Positions 6,095-14,228 of a stretch of DNA of 16,570 nt are shown here, piece after piece (the first letter of the stretch is position 1; every line of letters starts with the position of its first letter). Source of the DNA: Deltaproteobacteria bacterium (lineage in GTDB: Bacteria; Desulfobacterota; Desulfobacteria; Desulfobacterales; JAUVKB01); assembly GCA_030596405.1 (NCBI GenBank), contig JAUVKB010000021.1:1-16570 (forward strand), written 5' to 3'. The notes below the pieces were generated by a model. It searched no databases, was not told where the DNA came from, and saw only the letters and a program-made list of their open reading frames with translations. Made by a program: the position numbers and the translations under genes.

Positions 6095-6865
6095 TTAATC
6101 CTCCAACATTTTTTTGTCTCTCAACTTTTCCCGGATATGAATGATTGCGCGTGAATGAATCTGGGAAACCCTTGATTCGGTGATATTCAGGACATTTCCT
6201 ATCTCTTTCATTGTTAATTCATCCATATAATACAATGAAACCACCATCTTTTCTTTCTCCGGCAATTCTTCAATGGCCTTTGCCACAACAGTTTGTATTT
6301 CCTTGAGCCGTATTAATGTGAAAGGATCGTCAGAATAACCGGCGCAGTTATCCGCCAAACAATCTATAATCTTCTCTTTTTCCCTGTTTGATGAGCACCC
6401 GATATCATCGAAACTAATAAATGATATGCCCGATATTTTTTTTATATCATAATATTGATCCAGCCCTATCCCTAATTCTTCCGCCACTTCGACGCCTTCA
6501 ACTTCTCTGCCTAATTCTTTTTCAAGTTTCAAACACGCCTTTTCCATCTCGCGAACTTTTTTTCTGTTTGATCTGGAAATAAAATCTCTGGAACGCAGTT
6601 CGCTGAGAACCGCGCCCTTTATTCTGAATGCGGCATAAGTAATCAACTTGTTGTCCCTTGTGGCATCATACCTTTCAACGGCCTGGATCAATCAGATAAT
6701 ACCCGCATTAACCAAATCATCCGTATCTACAACGTTGGCGGGAAGATGAACCGCAATGCGGTTAACAATACGTTTAACATAAGGAAGATGCTCAGTTATC
6801 AGTTGATCTCTCAACAGGCTGACATCTCTGTACGGATTCCCTGTTTGTATTTCAGCTAATTCCAC
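6095..6865 (-). CDS. fliA: Flagellar sigma factor sigma28 (FliA), interrupted by an in-frame TGA
   Basis: Read through as one frame, this is a 256-residue FliA of normal length. Region 1.2/2.1 (EHLPYVKRIVNRIA) comes first, then region 2 with DTDDLVNAGII and IQAVERYDATRDN. ITYAAFRIKGAVLSELRS follows, with region 3 near 110-135. Region 4 is at the end and contains EIGNVLNITESRVSQIHSRA. Codon 58 (6692-6694) is TGA where the family has glycine (AGIIGLIQAVERYD), one base from GGA. No frameshift is involved, and flanking family identity is intact on both sides. Sigma28 transcribes late flagellar genes such as flagellin. TTG follows the stop directly, but a restart there would lack regions 1.2/2.1. 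It may be a recent nonsense mutation, a sequencing error or readthrough; the first two are likelier. Confidence 0.88.
6692..6694 (-). other. In-frame TGA at the conserved glycine codon 58 of fliA
   Basis: The minus-strand codons read ATT ATC TGA TTG ATC CAG GCC. TGA replaces the expected GGN of the conserved AG-IGL segment in sigma region 2. TGA ends flgA, flhB, fliR, fliQ, fliP and fliN normally in this window, so genome-wide recoding is not supported. Confidence 0.9.
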
Positions 6866-6874
6866 GATCTTTTT

Positions 6875-6882
6875 CTCCCCTT
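6875..6882 (-). promoter_or_regulatory. Ribosome binding site that sets the fliA start
   Basis: AAGGGGAG on the minus strand lies nine bases before a GTG at 6863-6865. This favours GTG over a TTG nine codons upstream at 6890-6892, which has no such site. The GTG start gives MELAEIQTGN, a reasonable FliA N-terminus. Confidence 0.75.
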
Positions 6883-6903
6883 TGTAAATCAAAAAATGGC
6901 CGG

Positions 6904-7821
6904 CTAATCGCTTTCCGCACGATCCTGCTTATTTATTAAAATACTTCTCTGGAATATATTTTTTTCTTCTTTTAAAGACAATGGAGCCGGAAAACTATTG
7001 ATTTTTCTTGCTAAAGACTTAAAGCAGTTGCTTGCCTGACAATCAGGATATATTTCACTTATCAGCTTTTGGGACTTTACGCACCTTGTAACATTTTTAT
7101 CAGACAACACGTGCCCGAAGTATTCTATCGATATATCTAAAAATTGACCTGCAACCAGATTTAATTGCCTGAAGACTTCTTTCGCTTCCTGCGCGTCAGC
7201 AACCATATTGACTAATAACTTAAATTTTTTCTCCGAATATTTAATTGAGAGAACCTTCATTAAGGCATAAGCATCCGTGATTGAAGTAGGTTCAGGAGAT
7301 ACAACAACCACTATCTCTTGCGCTATAAAATTAAAATACAGGACATTGGACGAAATGCCGGCAGCAGTGTCTATTAACAAGATATCTGTTGAATCCATCA
7401 AAGTCTCAAGTTCGGAAAATATTTTTGCCGTCTGTGATTCGGTTAGCTGTGTAAGTTCCTGAATACCCGATGATGCGGGAAGTATCCTTATGCCGCCGGG
7501 GCCTTTTATTAAAATTTCAGAAACTGTTTTATCACCCATAATAACATGTGACAGGTTATACTTCGGCGCAAGTCCCAGTAAAATATCAAGATTCCCCAGC
7601 CCTAAATCCGCGTCAAAAATCAGAACCTTTTTGCCTAACCGGCTGAGCGCAAATCCAAGGTTGGCAACGATATTGGTTTTTCCGACCCCTCCTTTGCCGC
7701 TTGTTATTGCAATTACTTTTGCATTGGATCCACGACTTTTCTCCTTGCCACAGGCACGGTTTTTATCAGCAATTTTTTTATTCAAACTTATTACATTGTT
7801 TAAAACGCCATTTTGCTCCAT
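6904..7821 (-). CDS. flhG: Flagellar number regulator FlhG/FleN (MinD-like ATPase)
   Basis: A 305-residue MinD/ParA-family ATPase. The deviant Walker A motif SGKGGVGKT is at residues 41-49, with the signature lysine at 43. DADLGLGN follows at 70-77 and the Walker B-type IDTAAG at about 150-155. FlhG limits flagellar number, usually by stimulating FlhF GTP hydrolysis and, in FleQ systems, by restraining that activator. The ATG is preceded by CAGGAGACAGGAAATA, a good site. The first residues (MEQNGVLNNVISLN) show no clear DQAxxLR motif, which in studied homologues activates FlhF. The C-terminus has a charged tail rather than an obvious MinD-like membrane helix. fliA starts 38 bases downstream. 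Confidence 0.94.
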   Translation of the reverse strand: MEQNGVLNNVISLNKKIADKNRACGKEKSRGSNAKVIAITSGKGGVGKTNIVANLGFALSRLGKKVLIFDADLGLGNLDILLGLAPKYNLSHVIMGDKTVSEILIKGPGGIRILPASSGIQELTQLTESQTAKIFSELETLMDSTDILLIDTAAGISSNVLYFNFIAQEIVVVVSPEPTSITDAYALMKVLSIKYSEKKFKLLVNMVADAQEAKEVFRQLNLVAGQFLDISIEYFGHVLSDKNVTRCVKSQKLISEIYPDCQASNCFKSLARKINSFPAPLSLKEEKNIFQRSILINKQDRAESD

Positions 7822-7850
7822 TATTTCCTGTCTCCTGAAGCAGTTCTCTT

Positions 7851-9137
7851 TTATCGATAACCGCCGGTTTGCATTTTGCCGTAAGACTTTGAAAATGAAT
7901 AATACTTGTCAATTTCGTTATTATTTGATAAATTATCAAAATCGTATTTTTTGCCGGCCTCCTCCAACATCTCTTCAAAATCCGACATTTTTTCCGCCAG
8001 TATCTCCGGCGGCCAGAGCAGAAGATCCTTTGTCTCTTCCTGATCTATTATCAGGTTTGTCAACTTTTCCAGTGTCGCTGCTTCAATATCATCAGGCACC
8101 TGCTGGCCGTTTGTAAAATATGAAACCGGTATTTTTGTGCGGATTAACTGATTTAGTATAAAACCGTGTGTTGTGCTTTCATCTATCTTTGTAAATATCA
8201 ACCTGTTAAAAGGCACAACTCTGTTTTTATCTATGATGTCGACAAGGTCTTTTTCTTTTGTTGTCGCACTCAAGAGAAGATGGATGTCAAGAGATCGGAT
8301 CCCGTCAAAAAAACCTTTTAATTCATTAATATGATATCCGTTTCTTTGATTTACTCCGGTTGTATCTACCAAAACCATGTCTTTATCTTTCAGCTTTTCA
8401 AGCGCCTCCTTCAGCTCTTTTCCGTTTGAAGCAACCTTAATCGGGATCCTCATAATTTTTGCATAAATCCCAAGCTGATCGACAGCTCCTGCCCGATAAT
8501 TATCCATTGTAATTAAGGCGACATGCTTTTTCTTCGCATGTAATTGAGCAAAAGCAGCCAGTTTGGCAACCGTGGTCGTCTTTCCCACTCCGGTAGGGCC
8601 TATAAAAGCGGCAATCTTTTGCCTTTCACAATTCATATCCATAGGAGCGGCAGTCAAACCCATTCTTTCAAGGATACCGGCCAGACATGTCTTTATATTT
8701 TCATTATTAAAAAATCCATCGGATGTTGACAGACAGTTTATTTCCGATATTAATTTTACTGCCATATCTTTTTCAACGCCTTGAAAGACCATCCGCTGGT
8801 GTAACATGAACAGTTTTTTCACCTCGGCAAATGAAATGCGTTTTCTTGAAACCCTGCTTCTATCTCTGTTTGTTGTATCGCCATATTTAGTTACATCATT
8901 GTTCTTATAAAAATTCATCCCACTTTTAAAACCATTGTTAAAAACGTTTTTATCAACAGCCGGATAACCGGTGTCTATCGCTGCCGTCACCTCCACCCGT
9001 TTTCTTCTTAACCCAAATATCTTGTTCTCTTTTTTCAGATTTCTTGCGGAAAGGATCACTGCTTCAGTCCCGAATTCTTTTTTAATCATGCCAAGAGCTT
9101 CTGTCATGTTTTGTGCTTCAAAGTTTTTAATCTGCAT
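7851..9137 (-). CDS. flhF: Flagellar placement GTPase FlhF (SRP family)
   Basis: A 428-residue protein. The N-terminal B domain starts MQIKNFEAQNMTEAL, and a basic variable linker runs to about 100. The N domain (about 100-175) precedes the SRP-type GTPase domain. Its motifs are GPTGVGKTTT at 180-189, MDNYRAGAVDQL at about 211-222, DTTGV at 258-262 (usually DTAG-) and TKIDE at 316-320. FlhF dimerises with GTP at the cell pole and marks the site of flagellum assembly. It is characteristic of polar flagellation. The ATG lies inside the end of flhA, with GTGGGG upstream as ribosome binding site. flhG follows after 29 bases. The altered third residue of the G3 motif is probably tolerated. Confidence 0.95.
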   Translation of the reverse strand: MQIKNFEAQNMTEALGMIKKEFGTEAVILSARNLKKENKIFGLRRKRVEVTAAIDTGYPAVDKNVFNNGFKSGMNFYKNNDVTKYGDTTNRDRSRVSRKRISFAEVKKLFMLHQRMVFQGVEKDMAVKLISEINCLSTSDGFFNNENIKTCLAGILERMGLTAAPMDMNCERQKIAAFIGPTGVGKTTTVAKLAAFAQLHAKKKHVALITMDNYRAGAVDQLGIYAKIMRIPIKVASNGKELKEALEKLKDKDMVLVDTTGVNQRNGYHINELKGFFDGIRSLDIHLLLSATTKEKDLVDIIDKNRVVPFNRLIFTKIDESTTHGFILNQLIRTKIPVSYFTNGQQVPDDIEAATLEKLTNLIIDQEETKDLLLWPPEILAEKMSDFEEMLEEAGKKYDFDNLSNNNEIDKYYSFSKSYGKMQTGGYR

Positions 9138-11223
9138 CGGAAAGCCCCACTGTGCCTAATGATTTAATCTTTACGTTATTTAAAATATCATTGTGCGAAA
9201 GAACGACAAGGTCAGGGATAAAACGATCTACAAGCTTCTTGAAATGTGAACGTATTTGAACGGAACATAAAACAACCGGCTGTTGCTTCATCGGCGACAA
9301 TCTTTCTATAAATCCTGCAATCTTATTGACAATTTTATGGGCGATACCCGGTTCCAGCGCAAGAAAACTGCCATTTTCCGAATGCTTAATCGCCCCTGAT
9401 ACGGCAGCTTCGACATCCTGATCCAGCATTATTGAAGGTATATCTCCCTCTGGTGTCTGATATAGCTTTGTAATCGTTCTTGAAAGCGCCTGGCGGACAT
9501 ATTCCGTTAATATATCAATATCTTTTGTCACCGGAGCCCAATCGGCCAACGTCTCTAAAATAGTAAGCAGATCGCGGATGGGAATCTGCTCAAGCAGAAG
9601 ATTCTGCAACACTTTTACTACTCCGCCTATAGGCAATATATTAGGAACCAGTTCTTCAACAACTTTTGGGTGTGACTCTTTAATGCCGTCCAATAACTTT
9701 TGCGCTTCTTGCCTTCCAAGCAATTCATGTGCATGCTTTCTTGTCACGTCCGACAAATGAGTCGTCAAAACGGTGGATAAATCAACCACGGTATATCCAC
9801 CGGCCATGGCTTTTTCTTTGACCGATTCTTTTATCCAAAACGCAGGCAGCCCGTACGTCGGCTCTTTAGTAGGTATGCCATCAATCTTTACTTCAACGTT
9901 CCCCGGATTCATGGCCAGATAGTAGTTCGGCATCAACTCTCCGGTAGCGACTTCATTACCTTTCAGCAAAATAGAATATTCGCCGGGCTTTAATTGCAGG
10001 TTGTCCTGAATATGAACGGAAGGAACAATTATTCCAATCTCATTGGCAATCTGCTGCCTTACCAATTTAATACGATCTAATAATTCCCCGTTTTGCCCCG
10101 CGTCCACTAGAGGGATAAGGCCATAGCCGACTTCTAATGACAAAACATCCAAAGGTGGAAGACTCTTTAATATCTCACGAGGTCTTACCCTGGATTCTTC
10201 AATCTTGTTTTCCTCCTCTTTTTCCGACTCGGCCTTTTTTGCCTGCAAAACCGTATATGCAACAATTCCCGCCAGAATGGACAGGATGGTAAAAGGGATA
10301 GTCGGTATTCCCGGAACCAGTCCGAAGCCGAAAATAACGGCAGAGGCAACGGCAATAGCGCGGGGCTGCGACATAAGCTGAGAAGTTATTTCTCTGCCCA
10401 GACTCGATTCGGAGCCGGCCCGGCTCACTATTATACCCGCGGCTGTTGAAATGATAAGCGCAGGGACCTGGCTGACAAGCCCATCTCCAACCGTTAATAA
10501 AGTATAAGTCTGCGCGGCATCGGAAAAATTCATCCCATTTTGAAAGACGCCTATGGCAAATCCCGCCACAATGTTGATCAGAGTAATTATTATCCCTGCA
10601 ATAGCGTCTCCCCGGACAAATTTATTTGCTCCGTCCATTGCGCCATAATATTCCGCTTCCCGTGAAATTTCATGCCGTCTTGCCTTTGCTTCCATTTCAT
10701 CTATTAATCCCGCATTTAGATCGGCGTCGATGCTCATCTGTTTTCCGGGCATTGCGTCCAAGGTAAATCGAGCGGCGACTTCAGCAATTCTTCCAGCTCC
10801 TTTAGTGATCACCATAAAATTAATAACCACTAAAATTATAAAAACTATAATTCCGACCAGATAGTTTCCTCCCACGACAAAACCGCCAAACGCTTCGATT
10901 ACTTTTCCCGCGGCCATAGTCCCTTCACTTCCATGAAGCAATATCATTCGTGTTGAAGCAACATTGAGCGACAGCCTGAATAGAGTTGCAAGCAAAAGTA
11001 TGGAAGGAAACGCGGACAACTCGAGCGGCCTTATAATATACATGCCTACCAGAAGGATTATTAACGATAAGGTTATGTTAAAAGACAAAAACAGATCCAG
11101 TAAAAGAGGGGGCAGGGGTATTACCATTACAAGCAGTATTATCACGACTATAACAGCCATGATAATATCGGTATTTTTTGTTAAAGAAAAAAGGTCGTTT
11201 GAATACTGGTTTTTTGTTTCCAT
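9127..11223 (-). CDS. flhA: Flagellar export platform protein FlhA
   Basis: A 698-residue protein, normal length for the family. The N-terminal half (about 18-330) holds eight hydrophobic segments with conserved stretches such as RLSLNVASTRMILL. The FHIPEP-type signature GKQMSIDADLNAG sits near residues 160-172. The C-terminal half (about 350-690) is the cytoplasmic domain that forms the nonameric ring docking export chaperones. FlhA is the proton-driven core of the flagellar type III secretion system. The ATG has only a weak ribosome binding site (GAAACAGAA). The 3' end overlaps flhF by 11 bases. An 88-bp gap with a sigma54-like site precedes it, so it may start a separate transcript. Confidence 0.97.
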   Translation of the reverse strand: METKNQYSNDLFSLTKNTDIIMAVIVVIILLVMVIPLPPLLLDLFLSFNITLSLIILLVGMYIIRPLELSAFPSILLLATLFRLSLNVASTRMILLHGSEGTMAAGKVIEAFGGFVVGGNYLVGIIVFIILVVINFMVITKGAGRIAEVAARFTLDAMPGKQMSIDADLNAGLIDEMEAKARRHEISREAEYYGAMDGANKFVRGDAIAGIIITLINIVAGFAIGVFQNGMNFSDAAQTYTLLTVGDGLVSQVPALIISTAAGIIVSRAGSESSLGREITSQLMSQPRAIAVASAVIFGFGLVPGIPTIPFTILSILAGIVAYTVLQAKKAESEKEEENKIEESRVRPREILKSLPPLDVLSLEVGYGLIPLVDAGQNGELLDRIKLVRQQIANEIGIIVPSVHIQDNLQLKPGEYSILLKGNEVATGELMPNYYLAMNPGNVEVKIDGIPTKEPTYGLPAFWIKESVKEKAMAGGYTVVDLSTVLTTHLSDVTRKHAHELLGRQEAQKLLDGIKESHPKVVEELVPNILPIGGVVKVLQNLLLEQIPIRDLLTILETLADWAPVTKDIDILTEYVRQALSRTITKLYQTPEGDIPSIMLDQDVEAAVSGAIKHSENGSFLALEPGIAHKIVNKIAGFIERLSPMKQQPVVLCSVQIRSHFKKLVDRFIPDLVVLSHNDILNNVKIKSLGTVGLSDAD

Positions 11224-11254
11224 AATTTCTGTTTCAAAATATCTTTTTAAATTA

Positions 11255-11276
11255 TTTAATGCATTTTTAATGCATT
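11255..11276. repeat. Two-copy 11-bp tandem repeat in the flhB-flhA gap
   Basis: The unit TTTAATGCATT occurs twice back to back on the plus strand. Each copy contains the palindrome AATGCATT. The repeat overlaps the -12 half of the candidate sigma54 site and covers its expected transcription start. It could be a binding site or simply an AT-rich duplication. Confidence 0.6.
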
Positions 11277-11286
11277 TTCCATGCCG
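11271..11286 (-). promoter_or_regulatory. Candidate sigma54 promoter upstream of flhA
   Basis: On the minus strand the gap between flhB and flhA reads CGGCATGGAAAATGCA. It has GG and GC separated by exactly ten bases, as in -24/-12 promoters recognised by sigma54. GGCATG matches the -24 block. The -12 block is ATGCA rather than TTGCA, and the first base is C rather than T. A start near 11260 would leave a leader of about 37 bases before the flhA ATG. flhA operons are sigma54-dependent in Pseudomonas, which makes the site plausible. Sequence evidence alone is moderate. Confidence 0.5.
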
Positions 11287-11311
11287 CCGGTTTTGCTTCT
11301 TCCATTTAAAG

Positions 11312-12382
11312 TCAAGTTCCCATCCCTCTCAGCCTGTAAACATATGCCAGTATTTCAGCAACCGCCCGGTAAAGATTGACCGGGATATATTCACCTATTT
11401 CCGCTGCTTTATAAAGGGACTGAGCCAACGGCTTGTTTTCGACCAGGGGAACATCATTTTCTTTAGCGATTTCTCTGATACGAAGCGCGATAAATCCCGC
11501 GCCTTTTGCCGTTACCCTGGGAGCAGCCATATCGTCTGAATCATATTTTATTGCAATAGCAAGCCTGGTGGGGTTCGTTATAACAACCGTAGCATCAGGA
11601 ACAGATTCCATCATTCGCCGCTGGGACATCTCTAACTGTATTTTTCTAATCTTTGCCTTAACCTGTGGATCACCATCCCTTTGTTTTGACTCTTCTTTAA
11701 CCTCCTGTTTGGTCATCTTAATATCCTTCTCATATTCCCAGCGCTGATAAGCATAGTCCAGCACAGCGAGAACAAGCAAAACCAGACAGGCATAAAAAGA
11801 TATTTTAAAAGCGACTTTTCCTATAAATAAAAGGATGCTTCCGACTTCCATATGCATAAGCGCGGTAAAATTTCCGGCTTCACCTTTAACCGTCAAAAAA
11901 GTGACGGCGCCTATAAGAAGAATCTTAATCAATGATTTGACAAGCTCAACAACCGATTTTAAAGAAAAAAACTTTTTCATCCCCTTAATAGGGTCTATCT
12001 TGGAAAGTTTGGGTGTAAGAGGCTCTCCGGTAAATAAAAAACCAACCTGAAAAAGATTGGCCGCAATTCCCGCTATTAAAACGGTTAACATAAAGGGGGC
12101 TAAAATTAACAAAACCTGCCCGAAAATTTTAAACGAGAAAGCGCTGACAGCAGAAACGTTTTGTATGTGCATGGTTCCTATATTCTGGAAAATTCCCCGC
12201 ATAAAGTCCGAAAGATTCCAGAATATCCATGAACCTGAAAAAAAGAAAATACCTAAAGAGGAGATTAATATTAAAACAGACGGGATTTCCTTACTCTGGG
12301 CCACCTTCCCTTTTTTTCTGGTATCCTCCCTCCGTTTCGGAGTCGCCTGTTCGGTTTTTTCCTGAAAATTATCCTGAGACAC
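11312..12382 (-). CDS. flhB: Flagellar export switch protein FlhB, with NPTR in place of NPTH
   Basis: A 356-residue protein. The N-terminus (EKTEQATPKRREDTRKKGKVAQS) is conserved in FlhB. Four membrane helices lie between about 35 and 210, with the sensitive loop LSKIDPIKGMKKFFSLKS near 126-143. A cytoplasmic domain follows that recruits substrates and switches export from rod/hook to filament proteins. In the family this switch depends on self-cleavage between Asn and Pro of an NPTH motif. Here the motif is N270-P271-T272-R273 (codons at 11564-11575), so Asn-Pro is kept but His is Arg. The start is GTG with CGGAG seven bases upstream. The gene ends with TGA, followed by an 88-bp gap before flhA. 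Confidence 0.96.
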   Translation of the reverse strand: MSQDNFQEKTEQATPKRREDTRKKGKVAQSKEIPSVLILISSLGIFFFSGSWIFWNLSDFMRGIFQNIGTMHIQNVSAVSAFSFKIFGQVLLILAPFMLTVLIAGIAANLFQVGFLFTGEPLTPKLSKIDPIKGMKKFFSLKSVVELVKSLIKILLIGAVTFLTVKGEAGNFTALMHMEVGSILLFIGKVAFKISFYACLVLLVLAVLDYAYQRWEYEKDIKMTKQEVKEESKQRDGDPQVKAKIRKIQLEMSQRRMMESVPDATVVITNPTRLAIAIKYDSDDMAAPRVTAKGAGFIALRIREIAKENDVPLVENKPLAQSLYKAAEIGEYIPVNLYRAVAEILAYVYRLRGMGT

Positions 12383-12394
12383 GATAAACTCCGG

Positions 12395-13174
12395 TCAGGC
12401 CATCGCTTTTAGGAGAAAAAAGATATTTTTAACGATATCAGTAAATATCTGCTTGAAAAGAGACGACAAAAATGGAAGAGAAAGGCCGAGAAACAACAAC
12501 CCCACAACGATCTTAATAGGCATTGCAACGATAAAAATATTCATTTGCGGGACGGTCCTGGCAATCAACCCCAGAGCAACCGTTGTAAGCAACAGGGCCG
12601 CTATAACCGGAGCCCCCACCTTAATCGCTATAACAAACATATCTCCCGCAAATGTCGTAAGCTGCTCCATTAAAGAGCCATTGAACTGAAAACCAAAAGG
12701 AGGAACCATGTGAAAACTTTCAACCAGGGCGCGTAAAAACCAATGATGGGCATTAACAGTTAAAAACATCAACATGGCCATAATATTCATGAACATGCTT
12801 ATAATAGAAGCCTGGCTGCTTGTTACAGGATCAATGACATTAGCAATCGCAAAACCCATCTGAAATCCGATCAATTGACCTGCAAGCTGGATTCCGGCAA
12901 ATGTCAGTTTCACGGAAAAACCGATAAGAACGCCTAAAATTATTTCACCGGTTACCCTTATAACAAAAGGGATTGCTTCGGTTATAAAAGGGATGTTATT
13001 TAATTCCAGTATGGGGAAAAGAATGGCGGTAATTACAAATGATAGTCCCACCTTGAATAAGACGGGTATATTTTTACTGTCAAATACAGGGATAAATATC
13101 ATAATTGAACTTACCCGTAAAAATATCAGAAAAAATGTCTGAATCTGTATAAGTGGAATATTTAAGATATTCAA
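12395..13174 (-). CDS. fliR: Flagellar export gate protein FliR
   Basis: A 259-residue polytopic protein with about six hydrophobic segments. The N-terminus reads MNILNIPLIQIQTFFLIFLR, as is usual for FliR. Another conserved stretch, IQLAGQLIGFQMGFAI, lies at about residues 94-110. FliR completes the FliP5-FliR1 core of the export gate. The start is a TTG overlapping the fliQ TGA, with no clear ribosome binding site, so translation is probably coupled to fliQ. Match to the expected N-terminus supports the TTG over a downstream start. The gene ends with TGA 12 bases before flhB. Confidence 0.95.
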   Translation of the reverse strand: MNILNIPLIQIQTFFLIFLRVSSIMIFIPVFDSKNIPVLFKVGLSFVITAILFPILELNNIPFITEAIPFVIRVTGEIILGVLIGFSVKLTFAGIQLAGQLIGFQMGFAIANVIDPVTSSQASIISMFMNIMAMLMFLTVNAHHWFLRALVESFHMVPPFGFQFNGSLMEQLTTFAGDMFVIAIKVGAPVIAALLLTTVALGLIARTVPQMNIFIVAMPIKIVVGLLFLGLSLPFLSSLFKQIFTDIVKNIFFLLKAMA

Positions 13175-13440
13175 TGGATAAAACCAGGCAAATTAATAAA
13201 TAAATTTTGAGTAAAATCGATGATGGTTTTGAGCATCCAGGGGAAAAAAATAAGCAGGGCGATTACTACTGCCAACATCTTTGGTATGAATACCATGGTC
13301 ATTTCATTAATCGAAGTGGCGGCCTGAAACATACTCACCAGAACACCCGCGACAAGACCGAACATTAAAACCGGCGCTGCCAGTAAAATTGTAATCTTTA
13401 TCGCTTCAAAAAAAAATCCCGTTACAAACTCAATAGTCAT
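13171..13440 (-). CDS. fliQ: Flagellar export gate protein FliQ
   Basis: An 89-residue protein with two membrane helices (about 15-38 and 52-74) and the family segments LLAAPVLMFGLVAGVLVSMFQAATSI split around the first helix. FliQ subunits pack around the FliPR core of the type III export gate and help close it. Length is the usual 89 residues. The ATG is preceded by AACAGGAGGCGGTAT, one of the best ribosome binding sites in the window. The TGA stop overlaps the TTG start of fliR by one base. Confidence 0.96.
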   Translation of the reverse strand: MTIEFVTGFFFEAIKITILLAAPVLMFGLVAGVLVSMFQAATSINEMTMVFIPKMLAVVIALLIFFPWMLKTIIDFTQNLFINLPGFIH

Positions 13441-13463
13441 ATATACCGCCTCCTGTTAAACAT

Positions 13464-14228
13464 TCATGCAAAACTCTTTACAAGAGAACCGACAATAAGA
13501 TACCACCCGTCCGTTAAAACAAATAACATGATTTTAAAAGGCAAAGAGACCATGATGGGAGGCAGCATCATCATCCCCATGGAAAGAAGAACGCTCGCCA
13601 CCACCATATCGATAATCAAAAACGGCACGTACAATAAAAATGCCATCTGAAATGCGGTTTTCAATTCACTGATTATAAAAGAAGGAATAATCACACTGAT
13701 CGGGACATCATCAACACTCTTTGGTTTATCAATGCCGGCGATATCGACAAACAAGGACAAATCCTTCTCTCTTGTCTGTTTAATCAGAAATTTTCTTATG
13801 GGCCCGGATGCATTTTCAAGTGCCTGTTGTTGAGTTATCTTTTTGCCCAAATATGGTTGAAGAGCGTTTTGATTAACACTCTGCCAGACAGGAGTCATGA
13901 TAAAAAACGTCAAAAACAGCGCCAGGCCGATAACGATCTGATTCGGAGGCATCTGATTGGTTCCCATGGCTTGACGAAGAACAGATAAGACAATTACTAT
14001 CCTGGTAAACGAGGTCAGCATAATCAGGATTGTAGGGGCCAGAGAAAGTACGGTTAACAATAAAAATATCTGCAGAACAACTGAAATGTCCCCGGGATTT
14101 TTGGCATTATCTATCCCTATGGTTAAAAACGGCGTTGCGACCGAAGAATTATCGGCCCAACATGTCTGAGGCGCCGACCAGACAAAGATTATAAATACTA
14201 AAACAATAAATTTTGAGGGATTATTCAT
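13464..14228 (-). CDS. fliP: Flagellar export gate protein FliP
   Basis: FliP is the main pore subunit of the FliPQR export gate in the inner membrane. The protein has a cleavable-looking signal (about 1-26, ending near TCWA). Conserved segments follow: LTSFTRIVIVLSVLRQAMGT, then NQIVIGLALFLTFFIMTPVW, and later PSFIISELKTAFQMAFLLYVPF and GMMMLPPIMVSLPFK. I chose the ATG at 14228 (MNNPSKF...), giving 254 residues. A TTG three codons upstream at 14237 is also open and has GGAAGAG close by. Either start overlaps the end of fliO. The gene ends with TGA, and fliQ follows after 23 bases with an AGGAGG site. Confidence 0.96.
   Translation of the reverse strand: MNNPSKFIVLVFIIFVWSAPQTCWADNSSVATPFLTIGIDNAKNPGDISVVLQIFLLLTVLSLAPTILIMLTSFTRIVIVLSVLRQAMGTNQMPPNQIVIGLALFLTFFIMTPVWQSVNQNALQPYLGKKITQQQALENASGPIRKFLIKQTREKDLSLFVDIAGIDKPKSVDDVPISVIIPSFIISELKTAFQMAFLLYVPFLIIDMVVASVLLSMGMMMLPPIMVSLPFKIMLFVLTDGWYLIVGSLVKSFA

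Noticed and set aside
6095..6691. Independent gene starting at TTG directly after the TGA
   Set aside because: It would begin in the middle of sigma region 2 with no own ribosome binding site. It is better seen as the second part of fliA.
6631..6694. Selenocysteine insertion at the fliA TGA
   Set aside because: No convincing stem-loop of the bacterial SECIS type follows the TGA, only a weak GGC/GCC pairing. The expected residue is glycine, not cysteine or selenocysteine.
6692..6694. Alternative genetic code with UGA read as glycine (as in Gracilibacteria/SR1)
   Set aside because: Several genes here end with TGA at the expected family C-terminus, including flgA, flhB, fliR, fliQ, fliP and fliN. 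The full set of diderm flagellar genes does not fit those lineages.
7490..8116. Long plus-strand open frame of 208 codons
   Set aside because: It lies antisense to flhF and flhG, has no family features, and its composition is what reverse reading of those genes gives.
10964..11539. Plus-strand open frame across the flhA-flhB junction
   Set aside because: It is antisense to two well-identified genes, with no ribosome binding site or recognisable domain.
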